From contig NZ_CH724160.1 of assembly GCF_000153045.1 (NCBI RefSeq), positions 1,004,362 to 1,068,361 on the forward strand: DNA of 64,000 nucleotides. Reading direction: 5' to 3'. Below the pieces are notes generated by a model that saw nothing but the letters and a program-made list of their open reading frames with translations, searched no databases and was not told the DNA's origin. The stretch is from Synechococcus sp. WH 5701. GTDB lineage: Bacteria; Cyanobacteriota; Cyanobacteriia; PCC-6307; Cyanobiaceae. Of this stretch, positions 26,951 through 35,038 are shown in pieces. The position numbers and the translations under genes are program-made. Within the stretch, counting starts at the first letter, position 1, and each line of letters opens with the position of its first letter.

Positions 26951-27469
26951 TCAGCCGACAGCGGCGGCAGCGCGATCGAAGTAGGTGCCGATCTCGGAGG
27001 CGAGGGCGGAGCAGTCACCGGGGGTGATGCCGTTGCGATCGTTGACGAGAGCCATGGCGGCATCCTTCATCTTGCGGACCCCTTCAGCCACGGAAGCGCC
27101 GGGGACGCCGAGGGCGAGATAGGTCTCGCGGAGGCCGTTGAGGCAGCGATCTTCCAGGACGGAAGCATCGCCGGTGAAGACGGCGTAGGTGACGTAGCGG
27201 AGGATGATCTCCATGTCGCGCAGGCAGGCAGCCATGCGGCGGTGGGTGTAGGCGTTGCCACCGGGGGCGATCAGGGCCGGCTGCTGATCGAACAGATCGC
27301 GAGCAGCGTTGGTGACCAGGCTGGAGGCGTTGGAGGTGATGCGGTTGACGGCATCCATCCGCTTGTTGCTGTCTGCGACGACCGACGCCAGGGCATCGAT
27401 CTGGGCAGAGCTGAGGAATTCGCCGCGGGCATCAGCCTGAGCAACGACCTTGGTGAAGGCGTCGAACAT
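26951..27469 (-). CDS. cpcB: C-phycocyanin beta chain, copy 1
   Basis: The 172-residue beta subunit starts [20 protein letters not shown]. It has both bilin sites: Cys82/84 in [17 protein letters not shown] and Cys153/155 in [18 protein letters not shown]. The asparagine of the beta-72 methylation site lies in [13 protein letters not shown]. The ATG at 27469 has a good GGAGC Shine-Dalgarno sequence followed by a T-run on the minus strand. It is identical in sequence to copy 2 at 29486. Confidence 0.98.
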   Translation of the reverse strand: MFDAFTKVVAQADARGEFLSSAQIDALASVVADSNKRMDAVNRITSNASSLVTNAARDLFDQQPALIAPGGNAYTHRRMAACLRDMEIILRYVTYAVFTGDASVLEDRCLNGLRETYLALGVPGASVAEGVRKMKDAAMALVNDRNGITPGDCSALASEIGTYFDRAAAAVG

Positions 27470-27831
27470 GTAAAAAAAGCTCCTGTTCTCGACGTTCGGG
27501 GTCGGGAGTTGATTTGAGGGCCGAACGGGAGATCCGATCGACTGGGCTATTCTGCGGGACAAAGCTTCCGAATTTCCGGAAGTTTACAAAGGGTCATCTT
27601 CGCTGCCGCCTGCGCGCTCTGCGGCCCAGGAATTGCTGAAGCGCCTCCTGTTCAAGCACCAGGAACCAGTGGCAGCAACGGATGCTGGTGGTTGCTTTGA
27701 ACTGAAATTGGCCTCGATCGGTATCGCGCTACTGGCCATCATTGCCAAGAGCAGCATCGATCAGCAGATACAAAAAAGCCCGGCAGCCATGCTGCCGGGC
27801 AGATTCCATGAACCCTGAGGGGCTCCCGCGT
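27470..27831. other. Spacer between cpcB copy 1 and the upstream rod linker
   Basis: The region holds the cpcB copy 1 leader and presumably its promoter, and the terminator of the rod linker gene upstream (27771-27801). A 61-codon frame on the plus strand at 27633-27818 crosses the terminator and is not believed to be a gene. Confidence 0.6.
27771..27801 (-). terminator. Terminator after the first rod linker gene
   Basis: On the minus strand GCCCGGCAGC-ATG-GCTGCCGGGC is followed by TTTTTT, a perfect 10-bp stem. It ends the rod linker transcript 31 bases after its stop and insulates cpcB copy 1. Confidence 0.92.
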
Positions 27832-28683
27832 TCAGTTCACAGGAGTGACGCTGGCCACCCGGCCACCTTGGCGATGGATCATCTGCTGGGCTTCCAGCAT
27901 TTTGTCGAAAGTGACGAATCGTACGGTGTTGCTGCGCTTGTGCAGGCGGTAGTTGGTCAGGCCTGTGACCTCGACTCGATAGACCTTGGCTTTCTGGCCG
28001 ATCCCCCGTGCCATCTGCGTGATCGACTCATTGGCCACCTTGGTGGGTTGGAAGCCTGAGCCCTTGGCGTTGGGGCTGACCACGGGCAGGGCGCGGTCCT
28101 GGTGCAGGGCCTTGCCGAGCCGGAAGTTGGTCCCGGCGGAGTCACCTTTGACGGAGGCGGCGGCGCCGCGGCCGAGCTGCATCATCCACGAGAACTGACG
28201 GCCCACCTGACCGGGGGAGTAGTCCCAGCCATGGATGTAGGGAACCTGCTCTTCACCGAAGCGATTCTGATACTCGGCGCTGTCGATATAGGAATCGATT
28301 TCTGCGTCATAGCCTTCGTCTTGAAGGATAGTGAAATGATGCAACATTTCAGCCTTGCTCTGAGGTGCACGACCCAGAAGATGTTTGTGGTTGAGTTCGA
28401 TGAAGTGATATGGATTGCAGTTTTCGAAGAACTTCACGCGATAGAGGCCGCTCTTGGCCACCGTACGCACGAGTTCCCGCACACTCAGGTACCCATTGTT
28501 GAACAGCGACTCGGCGCCAGCCAGGCGCTCACTCTCCATCACATATTGGAAGCCGAGCACCTGGCGGTACACGGCGCGCACGATCGTGGCCTTGTCCTGA
28601 GCCGTGCCGTTGGACCAGTTCTCGTTGTTGCGCTCGTTGGCGAAACGTTCGATGCCTAGGTAGGCCGCATTGACAAGGGTCAT
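27832..28683 (-). CDS. cpcC: Phycobilisome rod linker, CpcC type (copy 1)
   Basis: Rod linkers stack phycocyanin hexamers. The N-terminal PBS-linker domain (about residues 15-150) contains the patterns VRAVYRQVLGFQYVM, GYLSVRELVRTVAKSGLYR, NPYHFIELNHKHLLGRAPQ and YIDSAEYQNRFGEEQVPYIHGW. The C-terminal CpcD-like domain (about residues 225-283) ends RLHKRSNTVRFVTFDKMLEAQQMIHRQGGRVASVTPVN in shape. The ATG at 28683 (MTLVNAAYLG) is conserved, giving 283 residues. It lies between the two cpcBA copies. Confidence 0.95.
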   Translation of the reverse strand: MTLVNAAYLGIERFANERNNENWSNGTAQDKATIVRAVYRQVLGFQYVMESERLAGAESLFNNGYLSVRELVRTVAKSGLYRVKFFENCNPYHFIELNHKHLLGRAPQSKAEMLHHFTILQDEGYDAEIDSYIDSAEYQNRFGEEQVPYIHGWDYSPGQVGRQFSWMMQLGRGAAASVKGDSAGTNFRLGKALHQDRALPVVSPNAKGSGFQPTKVANESITQMARGIGQKAKVYRVEVTGLTNYRLHKRSNTVRFVTFDKMLEAQQMIHRQGGRVASVTPVN

Positions 28684-28858
28684 GGTGGTGGGGACGAGCA
28701 GGGGAGAGGGGCCCGAGGGCCGGGGAGCCACTGTTTCAGCATCAAACAGGACTGGTAACAATCCTATGGGCGAACTGGCGCTTTAACTTGAAACTTCGGC
28801 CTAAATCGTTACGCATTGGTCGCCGGCCTCGGCAGCCTCAAGCGAGTTGCCTTGAACG

Positions 28859-28884
28859 AAAAAAGGAGGCCAGAAGGCCTCCTT
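28859..28884 (-). terminator. Terminator after cpcA copy 2
   Basis: It has the same AAGGAGGCC/GGCCTCCTT hairpin as at 26324-26349, followed by six T residues on the minus strand. Here the downstream gene is the CpcC linker rather than cpcE. Confidence 0.88.
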
Positions 28885-28942
28885 GGGGTGTGAGACGTGC
28901 GACGAAGCCGTCAGGAACGCTGTTGAAAACCGCGAGCGGAAA

Positions 28943-29434
28943 TCAGACGAGAGCGTTGATGGCGTAGTCGATGTAGTTGTTGGCGATGACGCCGGGGTCG
29001 CCGGAGATGCCGTGGTTGGCCTTGATGTAGCTCAGGGCCTCGACATACCAGGAGGGGGAGAGTTCGAAGGCACGGTTGATTTCATCGAGACCGGCGATCA
29101 GGTACTCATCGAGGGGGCCGGTGCCGCCTGCAACCAGGGAGTAGGTGATGTGACGGAGGTAGTAACCGATGTCACGGGCACACTTCTCTTTGCCCCGGGG
29201 GGTGGAAGCGAAGTTGGAACCCTGCTGCTGGGTGGTGTAGGGGTACTTGCTGTACACGGCCTGGGCAGCGCCGTTGACGAGCGCATCCGCATTGGCGGTG
29301 AGCTGACGGGCAGCCTCAAGGGCGTTGGTGGCGCGCTCGAAGCGACCGAAGGCGGCGTTGAGCTCGGTGTTGCTCAGGAACCGACCTTGGGAATCGGCGG
29401 CTGCAACAGCCTCGGTGAGGGGAGTCTTGGACAT
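28943..29434 (-). CDS. cpcA: C-phycocyanin alpha chain, copy 2
   Basis: The 163-residue protein is identical to the product of copy 1, and I saw no base difference between the two cpcA genes. It is preceded by cpcB copy 2 at 51 bases. The bilin-binding cysteine lies in [13 protein letters not shown]. Confidence 0.98.
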   Translation of the reverse strand: MSKTPLTEAVAAADSQGRFLSNTELNAAFGRFERATNALEAARQLTANADALVNGAAQAVYSKYPYTTQQQGSNFASTPRGKEKCARDIGYYLRHITYSLVAGGTGPLDEYLIAGLDEINRAFELSPSWYVEALSYIKANHGISGDPGVIANNYIDYAINALV

Positions 29435-29485
29435 GGGAAGAGGGAAGAGGAAGGAGAACCTGAACGGAAGACCGAATCAGTCGGC

Positions 29486-30004
29486 TCAGCCGACAGCGGC
29501 GGCAGCGCGATCGAAGTAGGTGCCGATCTCGGAGGCGAGGGCAGAGCAGTCACCGGGGGTGATGCCGTTGCGATCGTTGACGAGAGCCATGGCGGCATCC
29601 TTCATCTTGCGGACCCCTTCAGCCACGGAAGCGCCGGGGACGCCGAGGGCGAGATAGGTTTCGCGGAGGCCGTTGAGGCAGCGATCTTCCAGGACGGAAG
29701 CATCGCCGGTGAAGACGGCGTAGGTGACGTAGCGGAGGATGATCTCCATGTCGCGCAGGCAGGCAGCCATGCGGCGGTGGGTGTAGGCGTTGCCACCGGG
29801 GGCGATCAGGGCCGGCTGCTGATCGAACAGATCGCGAGCAGCGTTGGTGACCAGGCTGGAGGCGTTGGAGGTGATGCGGTTGACGGCATCCATCCGCTTG
29901 TTGCTGTCTGCGACGACCGACGCCAGGGCATCGATCTGGGCAGAGCTGAGGAATTCGCCGCGGGCATCAGCCTGAGCAACGACCTTGGTGAAGGCGTCGA
30001 ACAT
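29486..30004 (-). CDS. cpcB: C-phycocyanin beta chain, copy 2
   Basis: The 172-residue protein is identical to copy 1; the gene differs by two silent bases (29543 and 29660). The ATG at 30004 is preceded by the same GGAGCTTTTTTAC leader. Beyond the leader the two copies diverge completely, so their promoters may differ. Confidence 0.98.
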   Translation of the reverse strand: MFDAFTKVVAQADARGEFLSSAQIDALASVVADSNKRMDAVNRITSNASSLVTNAARDLFDQQPALIAPGGNAYTHRRMAACLRDMEIILRYVTYAVFTGDASVLEDRCLNGLRETYLALGVPGASVAEGVRKMKDAAMALVNDRNGITPGDCSALASEIGTYFDRAAAAVG

Positions 30005-30538
30005 GTAAAAAAGCTCCTGTTCTCGACGGGTGGGGGTCGGGAGTTGGGTGATCAACAGCGAGAGCGCCGAAGGCGAACTCTCATGCCTAGTGCGAGAACA
30101 TCTGGCGTGGACCGGATCAACCGGCTGGCCGGCTGGACCGACCGTTGGCCAGAAGTGGCTCGACTTGACCTGAGTATTGTTGGCCCTAAGCCCGTCGGCT
30201 CGCTCGATCATTCACAAACGGTCATCCCAGCGGCAACAGTGTTGCGGTGCAAGCTCTTTGAGTCCTTGGCGGGAGTTCAGGGTCAGCCCCATGGCCAGGC
30301 TTGGGCCGTTCTGTAACCGGACGAACAGTAAGATCCACCGGGCCAATGCGTTGTTCTGCCAGTCCCTGTTCCAGGGGGCTTGCCCAGGCTGACAGGACGG
30401 CCACAGCCAGCCCCCCAGCCCATGAACCGGAAACATAAAAAAGCCCCCCTTCAGGGGGGGCTACTTCAGTGGTGCCGATGGCTGTGGATGATCCTGAAGG
30501 CCTTGAGGGGCAAGATCAGGCTCAAAGCCGAATCACCG
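30005..30538. other. Spacer between cpcB copy 2 and cpcD
   Basis: These 534 bases contain the cpcB copy 2 leader and presumably the main rod promoter, and the cpcD terminator (30436-30462). No convincing ORF was found; plus-strand frames here are short or extend from shadows of cpcB. Confidence 0.6.
30436..30462 (-). terminator. Terminator after cpcD
   Basis: On the minus strand a GCCCCCC/GGGGGGC stem with a four-base loop is followed by TTTTTTAT. It lies about 77 bases after the cpcD stop. Confidence 0.9.
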
Positions 30539-30760
30539 TCAGGACTCGGAGCTGTCGCCCGAGCCGCTGACACTCACTCCGGTGATGGTTCCCCCCAGGC
30601 GATGAACGAGCCGCATGGTTTCGTTCATGCGGGTGTAGGGGACCTGCATGGTGCAATCGGAGCTGCGCACGTAGTCGTTGTTGGCCAGGCCAGTGACCTG
30701 GATCGTGACCTGGCGATTGCTGCTGAAGCTGCTGCCGCGGGTGCCTGCAGAGACCTTCAT
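30539..30760 (-). CDS. cpcD: Phycobilisome rod-capping small linker CpcD
   Basis: This 73-residue protein is a single CpcD-like domain that caps the distal end of phycocyanin rods. Diagnostic segments are RQVTIQVTGLANNDYVRSSD, TMQVPYTRMNETMRLVHRLGG and TITGVSVSG. The frame is open far upstream as a shadow, but the ATG at 30760 gives the normal length. It begins 34 bases after the second CpcC gene and is probably co-transcribed with it. Confidence 0.93.
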   Translation of the reverse strand: MKVSAGTRGSSFSSNRQVTIQVTGLANNDYVRSSDCTMQVPYTRMNETMRLVHRLGGTITGVSVSGSGDSSES

Positions 30761-30794
30761 GGTGGATGGGGAACGACGGGGATGGGGAAGAAGT

Positions 30795-31640
30795 TCAGTT
30801 GACCGGGCTGACGCTGGCGATGCGGCCGCCTTCGCGCTGGATCTGCTGTTGGTAGTCGAGCAGTTTGTTGAAGGGGATGAAACGCACCCGGTTGCTGCGC
30901 TTGTGCAGGCGGTAGTTGTTGAAGCCGGAGATTTCGACCCGGTAGGTGCGGCCCTGTTCGCCGGCGCCCACACCCATGCGCGTGACACCATCGGATTCGA
31001 CGGAGCGGAACGCTGATCCCTTGGCATTCGGGCTCACCACTGGGATGGGCGCACCTTTGTGAACGGAGGGATTCAGACGCGACTGATTCTTGGAGGTGTC
31101 ACCCTTGATCGACGCCGCCGCGCCGCGGGTGAGTTGCAGCATGTAGGAGAACTGGAGACCCTGCTGGCCGACGGAATAGTTCCAGCCGTGCAGATAGGGA
31201 ACCTGCTCTTCACCGAAGCGATCCTGGTATTCGGCGCTGTCGATGTAGGAGTCGATTTCAGCGTCGAAGCCCTCGTTCTGCAGGATCGTGAAATGGTGAA
31301 GCATCTCAGCCTTGTTCTGAGGCGCCCGGCCCAACAGATGCTTGTGATTCAGTTCGATGAACCGGTAGGGATTGCTGTTCTCGAAGAAGCGCTGTCTGTA
31401 GAGGTTGCTCTTGGCCACCTGTCGCACGAACTCCCGCACGCTCAGGTATCCCCTGCGGAACAGTGACTCAGGACCCTCGAGACGCTCGCTCTTCATCACG
31501 TACTGGTAACCGAGAACCTGCTGGTAGACCGAACGAATCAGTCCGGCGATGTCGGCTTCGGTAGCGTTTGACCAGTTGTCCTTGTCGCGGACGTTCGCGA
31601 AGCGATCGATGCCCAGGTAGGCAGCGTTGACGAGTGTCAT
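30795..31640 (-). CDS. cpcC: Phycobilisome rod linker, CpcC type (copy 2)
   Basis: The 281-residue rod linker has the same architecture as the one at 27832: a PBS-linker domain (IRSVYQQVLGYQYVM, NPYRFIELNHKHLLGRAPQ, YIDSAEYQDRFGEEQVPYLHGW) and a C-terminal CpcD-like domain (TYRVEISGFNNYRLHKRSNR). The two proteins are clearly paralogous but differ at many positions, unlike the flanking cpcBA pairs, which suggests specialised proximal and distal roles. The ATG at 31640 (MTLVNAAYLG) is conserved. Confidence 0.95.
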   Translation of the reverse strand: MTLVNAAYLGIDRFANVRDKDNWSNATEADIAGLIRSVYQQVLGYQYVMKSERLEGPESLFRRGYLSVREFVRQVAKSNLYRQRFFENSNPYRFIELNHKHLLGRAPQNKAEMLHHFTILQNEGFDAEIDSYIDSAEYQDRFGEEQVPYLHGWNYSVGQQGLQFSYMLQLTRGAAASIKGDTSKNQSRLNPSVHKGAPIPVVSPNAKGSAFRSVESDGVTRMGVGAGEQGRTYRVEISGFNNYRLHKRSNRVRFIPFNKLLDYQQQIQREGGRIASVSPVN

Positions 31641-31862
31641 GGGCGTGCAGGCCGGGAAGAGAAGGGAGACGGAGGGGGTCGGGGAAGCCGTCGAAGCGGT
31701 GCTGAACACAGGCCACAACGTCCCCGACGATGCTGTCTGCAGCCGGATCCTATGGGGCCCTTTACGCTCTCACCGGTGCTTTTCAGAATCGTTACAAAGT
31801 CGACCCCTGGCGCCCGCTCCTGAGGCCGATACCATCCGACCATCGTGGTCACTGAATGACCC

Positions 31863-32276
31863 ATGACATCGGCATCTGATTCCGAGGCCTGGCCCCTGCG
31901 CTTCGGCGTCCAGCTCAAGGCCCTTGGTGAGCTCACTGAAACGCTCACTCTGCGCTTGCTGGAGATGGAGGAGCGTCTGCTCCACCTGGAGGGTCAACAG
32001 GTCGGGTTGCTGGATCGCGCAGGCCGGGATGGCGTCGATTCAGCCGCTGTTCTCGACCTGCTGGAGCAGACCGATGATCGCCTGAGTCGCCTCGAAGGCC
32101 TGCTGGATCAGCCTGTTCACAGGCAGGTTCCCGAGGGGATGGCCCCTGCTGCAGGCCTCGTGAGGCCCTTGCGCGTGCTTGGCGCCGCCGACCCTGCTCC
32201 AGAGCAGGAATACGGGGCGGAAACACTGTTCCCAGACGAGGGGGAACAGCCCTTCATGGATGAGCTGAGCGCCTGA
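31863..32276 (+). CDS. Hypothetical coiled-coil protein inside the rod cluster
   Basis: The only plus-strand gene in the phycobilisome island. The 137-residue protein begins MTSASDSEAWPLRFGVQLKA, then has two heptad-like helices (LGELTETLTLRLLEMEERLLHLE and AVLDLLEQTDDRLSRLEGLLD) and an acidic C-terminus. It lacks a signal peptide and membrane segments. It shares a divergent promoter region with the second CpcC gene and converges with the CpcL-like gene. Function unknown; a role in rods is a guess from location. Confidence 0.65.
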   Translation: MTSASDSEAWPLRFGVQLKALGELTETLTLRLLEMEERLLHLEGQQVGLLDRAGRDGVDSAAVLDLLEQTDDRLSRLEGLLDQPVHRQVPEGMAPAAGLVRPLRVLGAADPAPEQEYGAETLFPDEGEQPFMDELSA

Positions 32277-32317
32277 ATCAGACCATCAGCTCAGGCTGCC
32301 CCCCCCTGGACAGCGCC

Positions 32318-33085
32318 TCAGCCAGGAGAGCCCGTGCTGAGCATCGCGGCCGCGGTGGTGATCAGGATGCGCAACAGTTCGACGCCGCCGATGGCGGCGA
32401 GTCCCAGCCAGAGGGTCTGAGCGAGCTTTGGAGGCTGACCATCGACCCAGGCGGGGGAACGCAGCCCCCGCTCGAGTTGTGCGCCAGCGCTGAACGGGCC
32501 GGCAGGGGCGCGGGAGGCACTGATGTCGCGCCAGTAGGAGGAATAGCGTGGAGCCTGCTGGTTGAAGGGTTTCTCGCCAAGGCTGCGGCCGGGGAGTACA
32601 CGCGAGCGCTGGTAGGGCACTTCATCCTCGCCGAAGGTATCGACATATTCGGGTGAGTTGAGCAGGGCATCGACGAAGCCCTGCATTCCTTCGGTGGCAA
32701 TCAGAATTGAGTAGGCGATCTGTTCGCGCTCTCCATGCACGGGCCTGCCGAGAACACGGCCAACCACCTGCTCCACGACGGCATAGTTGCTGTTGCAACG
32801 GTAGAAATCCCTGCGGAACTTCTCTGAAAGAAGCAGACCACGGATGAACTGCCTGGTGCTGATCTGACCGCGGCGCAGTCTGGATTCAAGGCCAGGCTCC
32901 CTGTCGGCTTTGAAGGCATGGAAGAAGATCTGGCGGTAGGCCCTTTCGATCAGTTCATCCATGGCCTGAGGACTGCGCTGCACCCCTTCCGGTGTGCGCC
33001 GTGGCTCTTCTTCGCTGCCAACCGACAGGTTAGTGACGCGGGCACTGAGGGCGGTGGGATTGAGCTCGAGCAGAGGCAGGGCCAT
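32318..33085 (-). CDS. cpcL: Rod linker with C-terminal hydrophobic helix, CpcL (CpcG2)-like
   Basis: The 255-residue protein has a CpcG-type N-terminus (MALPLLELNPTALSARVTNL) and a PBS-linker domain at about 35-165 (ERAYRQIFFHAFKADREPGLESRL, RDFYRCNSNYAVVEQVVGRVLGR, NSPEYVDTFGEDEVPYQR). Residues 224-249 (TLWLGLAAIGGVELLRILIT) are hydrophobic, as in CpcL proteins. CpcL attaches phycocyanin rods to the thylakoid membrane and photosystem I instead of to an allophycocyanin core. The helix contains one Glu and one Arg. Ordinary CpcG is the alternative. Confidence 0.82.
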   Translation of the reverse strand: MALPLLELNPTALSARVTNLSVGSEEEPRRTPEGVQRSPQAMDELIERAYRQIFFHAFKADREPGLESRLRRGQISTRQFIRGLLLSEKFRRDFYRCNSNYAVVEQVVGRVLGRPVHGEREQIAYSILIATEGMQGFVDALLNSPEYVDTFGEDEVPYQRSRVLPGRSLGEKPFNQQAPRYSSYWRDISASRAPAGPFSAGAQLERGLRSPAWVDGQPPKLAQTLWLGLAAIGGVELLRILITTAAAMLSTGSPG

Positions 33086-33262
33086 GGAATGCCAGATGAA
33101 TAGGCGATGAACTTAGGCACCCCTGATGAGCACAAACCCCTAGTGACAAAAGACCTCACAGAGCTTTACTGTGCACCCAAATTTATTTGACTAGCTTCAT
33201 CATCTTTTGTTGCGCATTGTCCTAGCTTCGCCCCTGACCCAGTCCTGATCAGGCCCTGCTCA

Positions 33263-33868
33263 TCAGGTCGTCCAGCTCTCCAGCCAGGCGAGTGGAATCT
33301 CAGGGCTGAAGTCGTCGGTACGCTGGAACTCGAACGGTCCCGCCAGGGATCCCCAGAGCTGGTCATGGGTGGCGGGATCGTGGCCCCGGTCGATCGTGCG
33401 CATCGACTCGCCGTCGATTTCAAAACTGCTCACCAGGTAAGCCGTGGCTCCCTTGCGTTCCACCAGGCAGCGGCAGCCGGGTTCCACCTCTCCGACGAAG
33501 CCCTCGCCCTGGCCGTGCACCACATACGTGCAACCCTCCAGCAGGCGCAGATCCTCGGTCTGGATCTGGGCCATGCGCTCAGGATCCTCAACCGCTCCCC
33601 AGAACCGCCGCTCGTCGTGGAGGGCGTGGTTGTGGATGCGCAGGCTGCCGTCCGGGGCGTTCTCGGCACGCAGCACCCGGATGCGGTAGGGCTGGCCGGG
33701 CGCGAAGGCGTACGACTGCTCCAGCAGCAGGGAGCCAGGCTCAAGCTGCGGCAGCGGGCGGAAACGCACCAGGATGTGGGCGTAGATGGGGGGGTTCTCG
33801 AAAGCCTGGTGCTGGTTGCTGAACCCGGCGCTCAGCATCCGAACCAGGCGCGTCAGGGAGCTGGTCAT
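33263..33868 (-). CDS. cpcT: Phycobiliprotein lyase CpcT
   Basis: CpcT attaches phycocyanobilin to Cys153 (155) of the phycocyanin beta chain. The 201-residue protein has the CpcT/CpeT pattern: MLSAGFSNQHQAFENPPIYAHI, FRPLP, LLLEQSYAF, PYRIRVLRAEN, WGAVEDPERMAQIQTEDL, EGCTYVVHGQGEGFVGEVEPGCRC and DPATHDQLWGSLAGPFEF. With cpcE and cpcF it covers two of the three phycocyanin bilin sites; a CpcS-type lyase for beta-82 is not in this window. Confidence 0.92.
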   Translation of the reverse strand: MTSSLTRLVRMLSAGFSNQHQAFENPPIYAHILVRFRPLPQLEPGSLLLEQSYAFAPGQPYRIRVLRAENAPDGSLRIHNHALHDERRFWGAVEDPERMAQIQTEDLRLLEGCTYVVHGQGEGFVGEVEPGCRCLVERKGATAYLVSSFEIDGESMRTIDRGHDPATHDQLWGSLAGPFEFQRTDDFSPEIPLAWLESWTT

Positions 33869-33905
33869 GGGGCGAATCCTATGGGGCCGGCCTGCCGCAG
33901 CGGCC

Positions 33906-34142
33906 TCAGCGCTTGAGCAGGCGCAGGCGGAATTCCGCCACCTGGCGCACCAGCTCCGGTTGGCTCAGGGCGAACGGGTGATCGCTCAAGGAGCTGATCA
34001 CCCGCTCAAGGGCGTCGTCGCGGGCCCCTGGATCAGCTGGATCGAGGTCGCCGATCCTGTCCCAGGCTTCATCGAAGGCCATTCCGTAGCTGTCGGCATT
34101 GCTGAACTGCTGGTTGGACGGTCGCTCGGGAGGGGTTCGCAT
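33906..34142 (-). CDS. Small protein of unknown function
   Basis: This 78-residue protein begins MRTPPERPSNQQFSNADSYG and continues as an acidic helical protein (MAFDEAWDRIGDLDPADPGARDDALERVISSL) with a basic C-terminal helix. It lies 37 bases upstream of cpcT and 80 bases after the tRNA-Phe gene, on the same strand as both. An upstream ATG at 34205 would add 21 residues. No family recognised. Confidence 0.6.
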   Translation of the reverse strand: MRTPPERPSNQQFSNADSYGMAFDEAWDRIGDLDPADPGARDDALERVISSLSDHPFALSQPELVRQVAEFRLRLLKR

Positions 34143-34211
34143 CGCGTCAGGGCACGTCAGCTTCGAGGGAGACCCACCGGGGCGATGGGTTGGACCCTTG
34201 GACAAGGGCCT

Positions 34212-34988
34212 TCAGGAAAGAATGCCAGGACCCAGATTTGAACTGGGGACACGGCGATTTTCAGTCGCCTGCTCTACCAACTGAGCTATCCCGGCCGGCC
34301 GCTCGGCAGCACCGCAGGATCTTAGTTCACGGCCTGGAGCAGGCGTCCGAGCCAGGCAGAGCAGCCCCAACACCGGGTAACCGGCGTCCTCGAGGGCTGC
34401 GGCCGCGGCCATGGCCGTGGCTCCTGTGGTGAGAATGTCATCCACCAGCAACAGACCCTGACGGGACCGTCGGCTGCGGGAAACTCCGCCTGGGACGACC
34501 CGGAAGGCCCCCTCCTGGTTGAGTGCCCGCAGGCGGCGGTTGAGGTGGTGTTGCCCCAGCGTGGCCCTGCTGCGCTCCAGAAGGGCCAGGCGGGGCAGGC
34601 CCAGCCCCTGACAGATCAGCAGTGGCAGCGGGTTGGCCCGTCGTTTCCAGCTGGGGATCGCCACGACGCTCAACTCCCGCAGCGGTGCAGGCAGGGTTAT
34701 GGCTAGAGACCTCGCCAGACAGGGAATTGCCTGGCTGTTGGGCTCGCGCCGCTGGCGCAGCAGCAGGCTGCGCAACGCCCCCTGATAGAGGCCCAGAGCC
34801 CACCAGGGCATCGGCTCAAGGCCGCACAGCCCAGGCTGGGTCTCGAGCTCCAGCGATTGGCGGCAGGCCTGGCAGGGCTGCGGCTGATCACGCCCCCTCC
34901 AGCTTTCAGGCTCGGCCGGGCGGCCGCAGAGTGGACAGGTGGCCTGGGTGATCAGCTCGAGGCATCCCCTCAACAGGGCCTGGACCAT
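34212..34988 (-). CDS. comF: ComF-family phosphoribosyltransferase-like protein
   Basis: ComF is linked to DNA uptake and is built as a zinc-binding N-terminus plus a phosphoribosyltransferase domain. Here CPLCG and CQAC (Cys18, 21, 39, 42) form the metal site, and GLLLVDDILTTGATAMAAA is the PRPP-binding motif. Conserved NRRLRALNQEGAF is also present. There is no stop before the downstream tRNA-Phe; the last 27 or so residues (AGIAQLVEQATENRRV...) are encoded by the tRNA gene itself. The ATG at 34988 is preferred over 35015. Confidence 0.85.
   Translation of the reverse strand: MVQALLRGCLELITQATCPLCGRPAEPESWRGRDQPQPCQACRQSLELETQPGLCGLEPMPWWALGLYQGALRSLLLRQRREPNSQAIPCLARSLAITLPAPLRELSVVAIPSWKRRANPLPLLICQGLGLPRLALLERSRATLGQHHLNRRLRALNQEGAFRVVPGGVSRSRRSRQGLLLVDDILTTGATAMAAAAALEDAGYPVLGLLCLARTPAPGRELRSCGAAERPAGIAQLVEQATENRRVPSSNLGPGILS
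34223..34295 (-). tRNA. tRNA-Phe (anticodon GAA)
   Basis: On the minus strand GCCGGGA pairs with TCCTGGC, the anticodon stem GGCGA/TCGCC closes the loop CTGAAAA with GAA, and the T-arm contains GTTCAAATC. The gene is entirely contained in the open reading frame of comF on the same strand. Confidence 0.95.
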
Positions 34989-35038
34989 GGCGGCGATCTC
35001 CCGGGATGCGTGCAACGTTGCCGCTCAGTGTTCCCAGC

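Larger units (their letters stand above)
26319..27511. repeat. cpcBA duplication, copy 1
   Basis: About 1.19 kb containing the 3' terminator, cpcA, cpcB and the cpcB leader is repeated almost exactly at 28854-30046 (offset 2535 bases). Inside the genes I found two base differences: 27008 (G) versus 29543 (A), and 27125 (C) versus 29660 (T). Both leave the proteins unchanged. A one-base difference in each of two A-runs and several changes at the cpcB leader end mark the borders. Confidence 0.95.
28854..30046. repeat. cpcBA duplication, copy 2
   Basis: The second copy of the 1.19 kb cpcB-cpcA-terminator unit. It is in the same orientation as copy 1, with the CpcC rod linker gene between them. 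Confidence 0.95.

Noticed and set aside
25184..27517. Very long plus-strand open frame (777 codons) opposite cpcE, cpcA and cpcB
   Set aside because: It is the complement of well supported phycocyanin and lyase genes, and its low-complexity Gly/Val/Glu sequence mirrors their codon use. A second similar frame at 28883-30316 appears only because cpcBA is duplicated.
27633..27818. 61-codon plus-strand frame between cpcB and the rod linker
   Set aside because: It runs through the linker's terminator hairpin and shows no family features.
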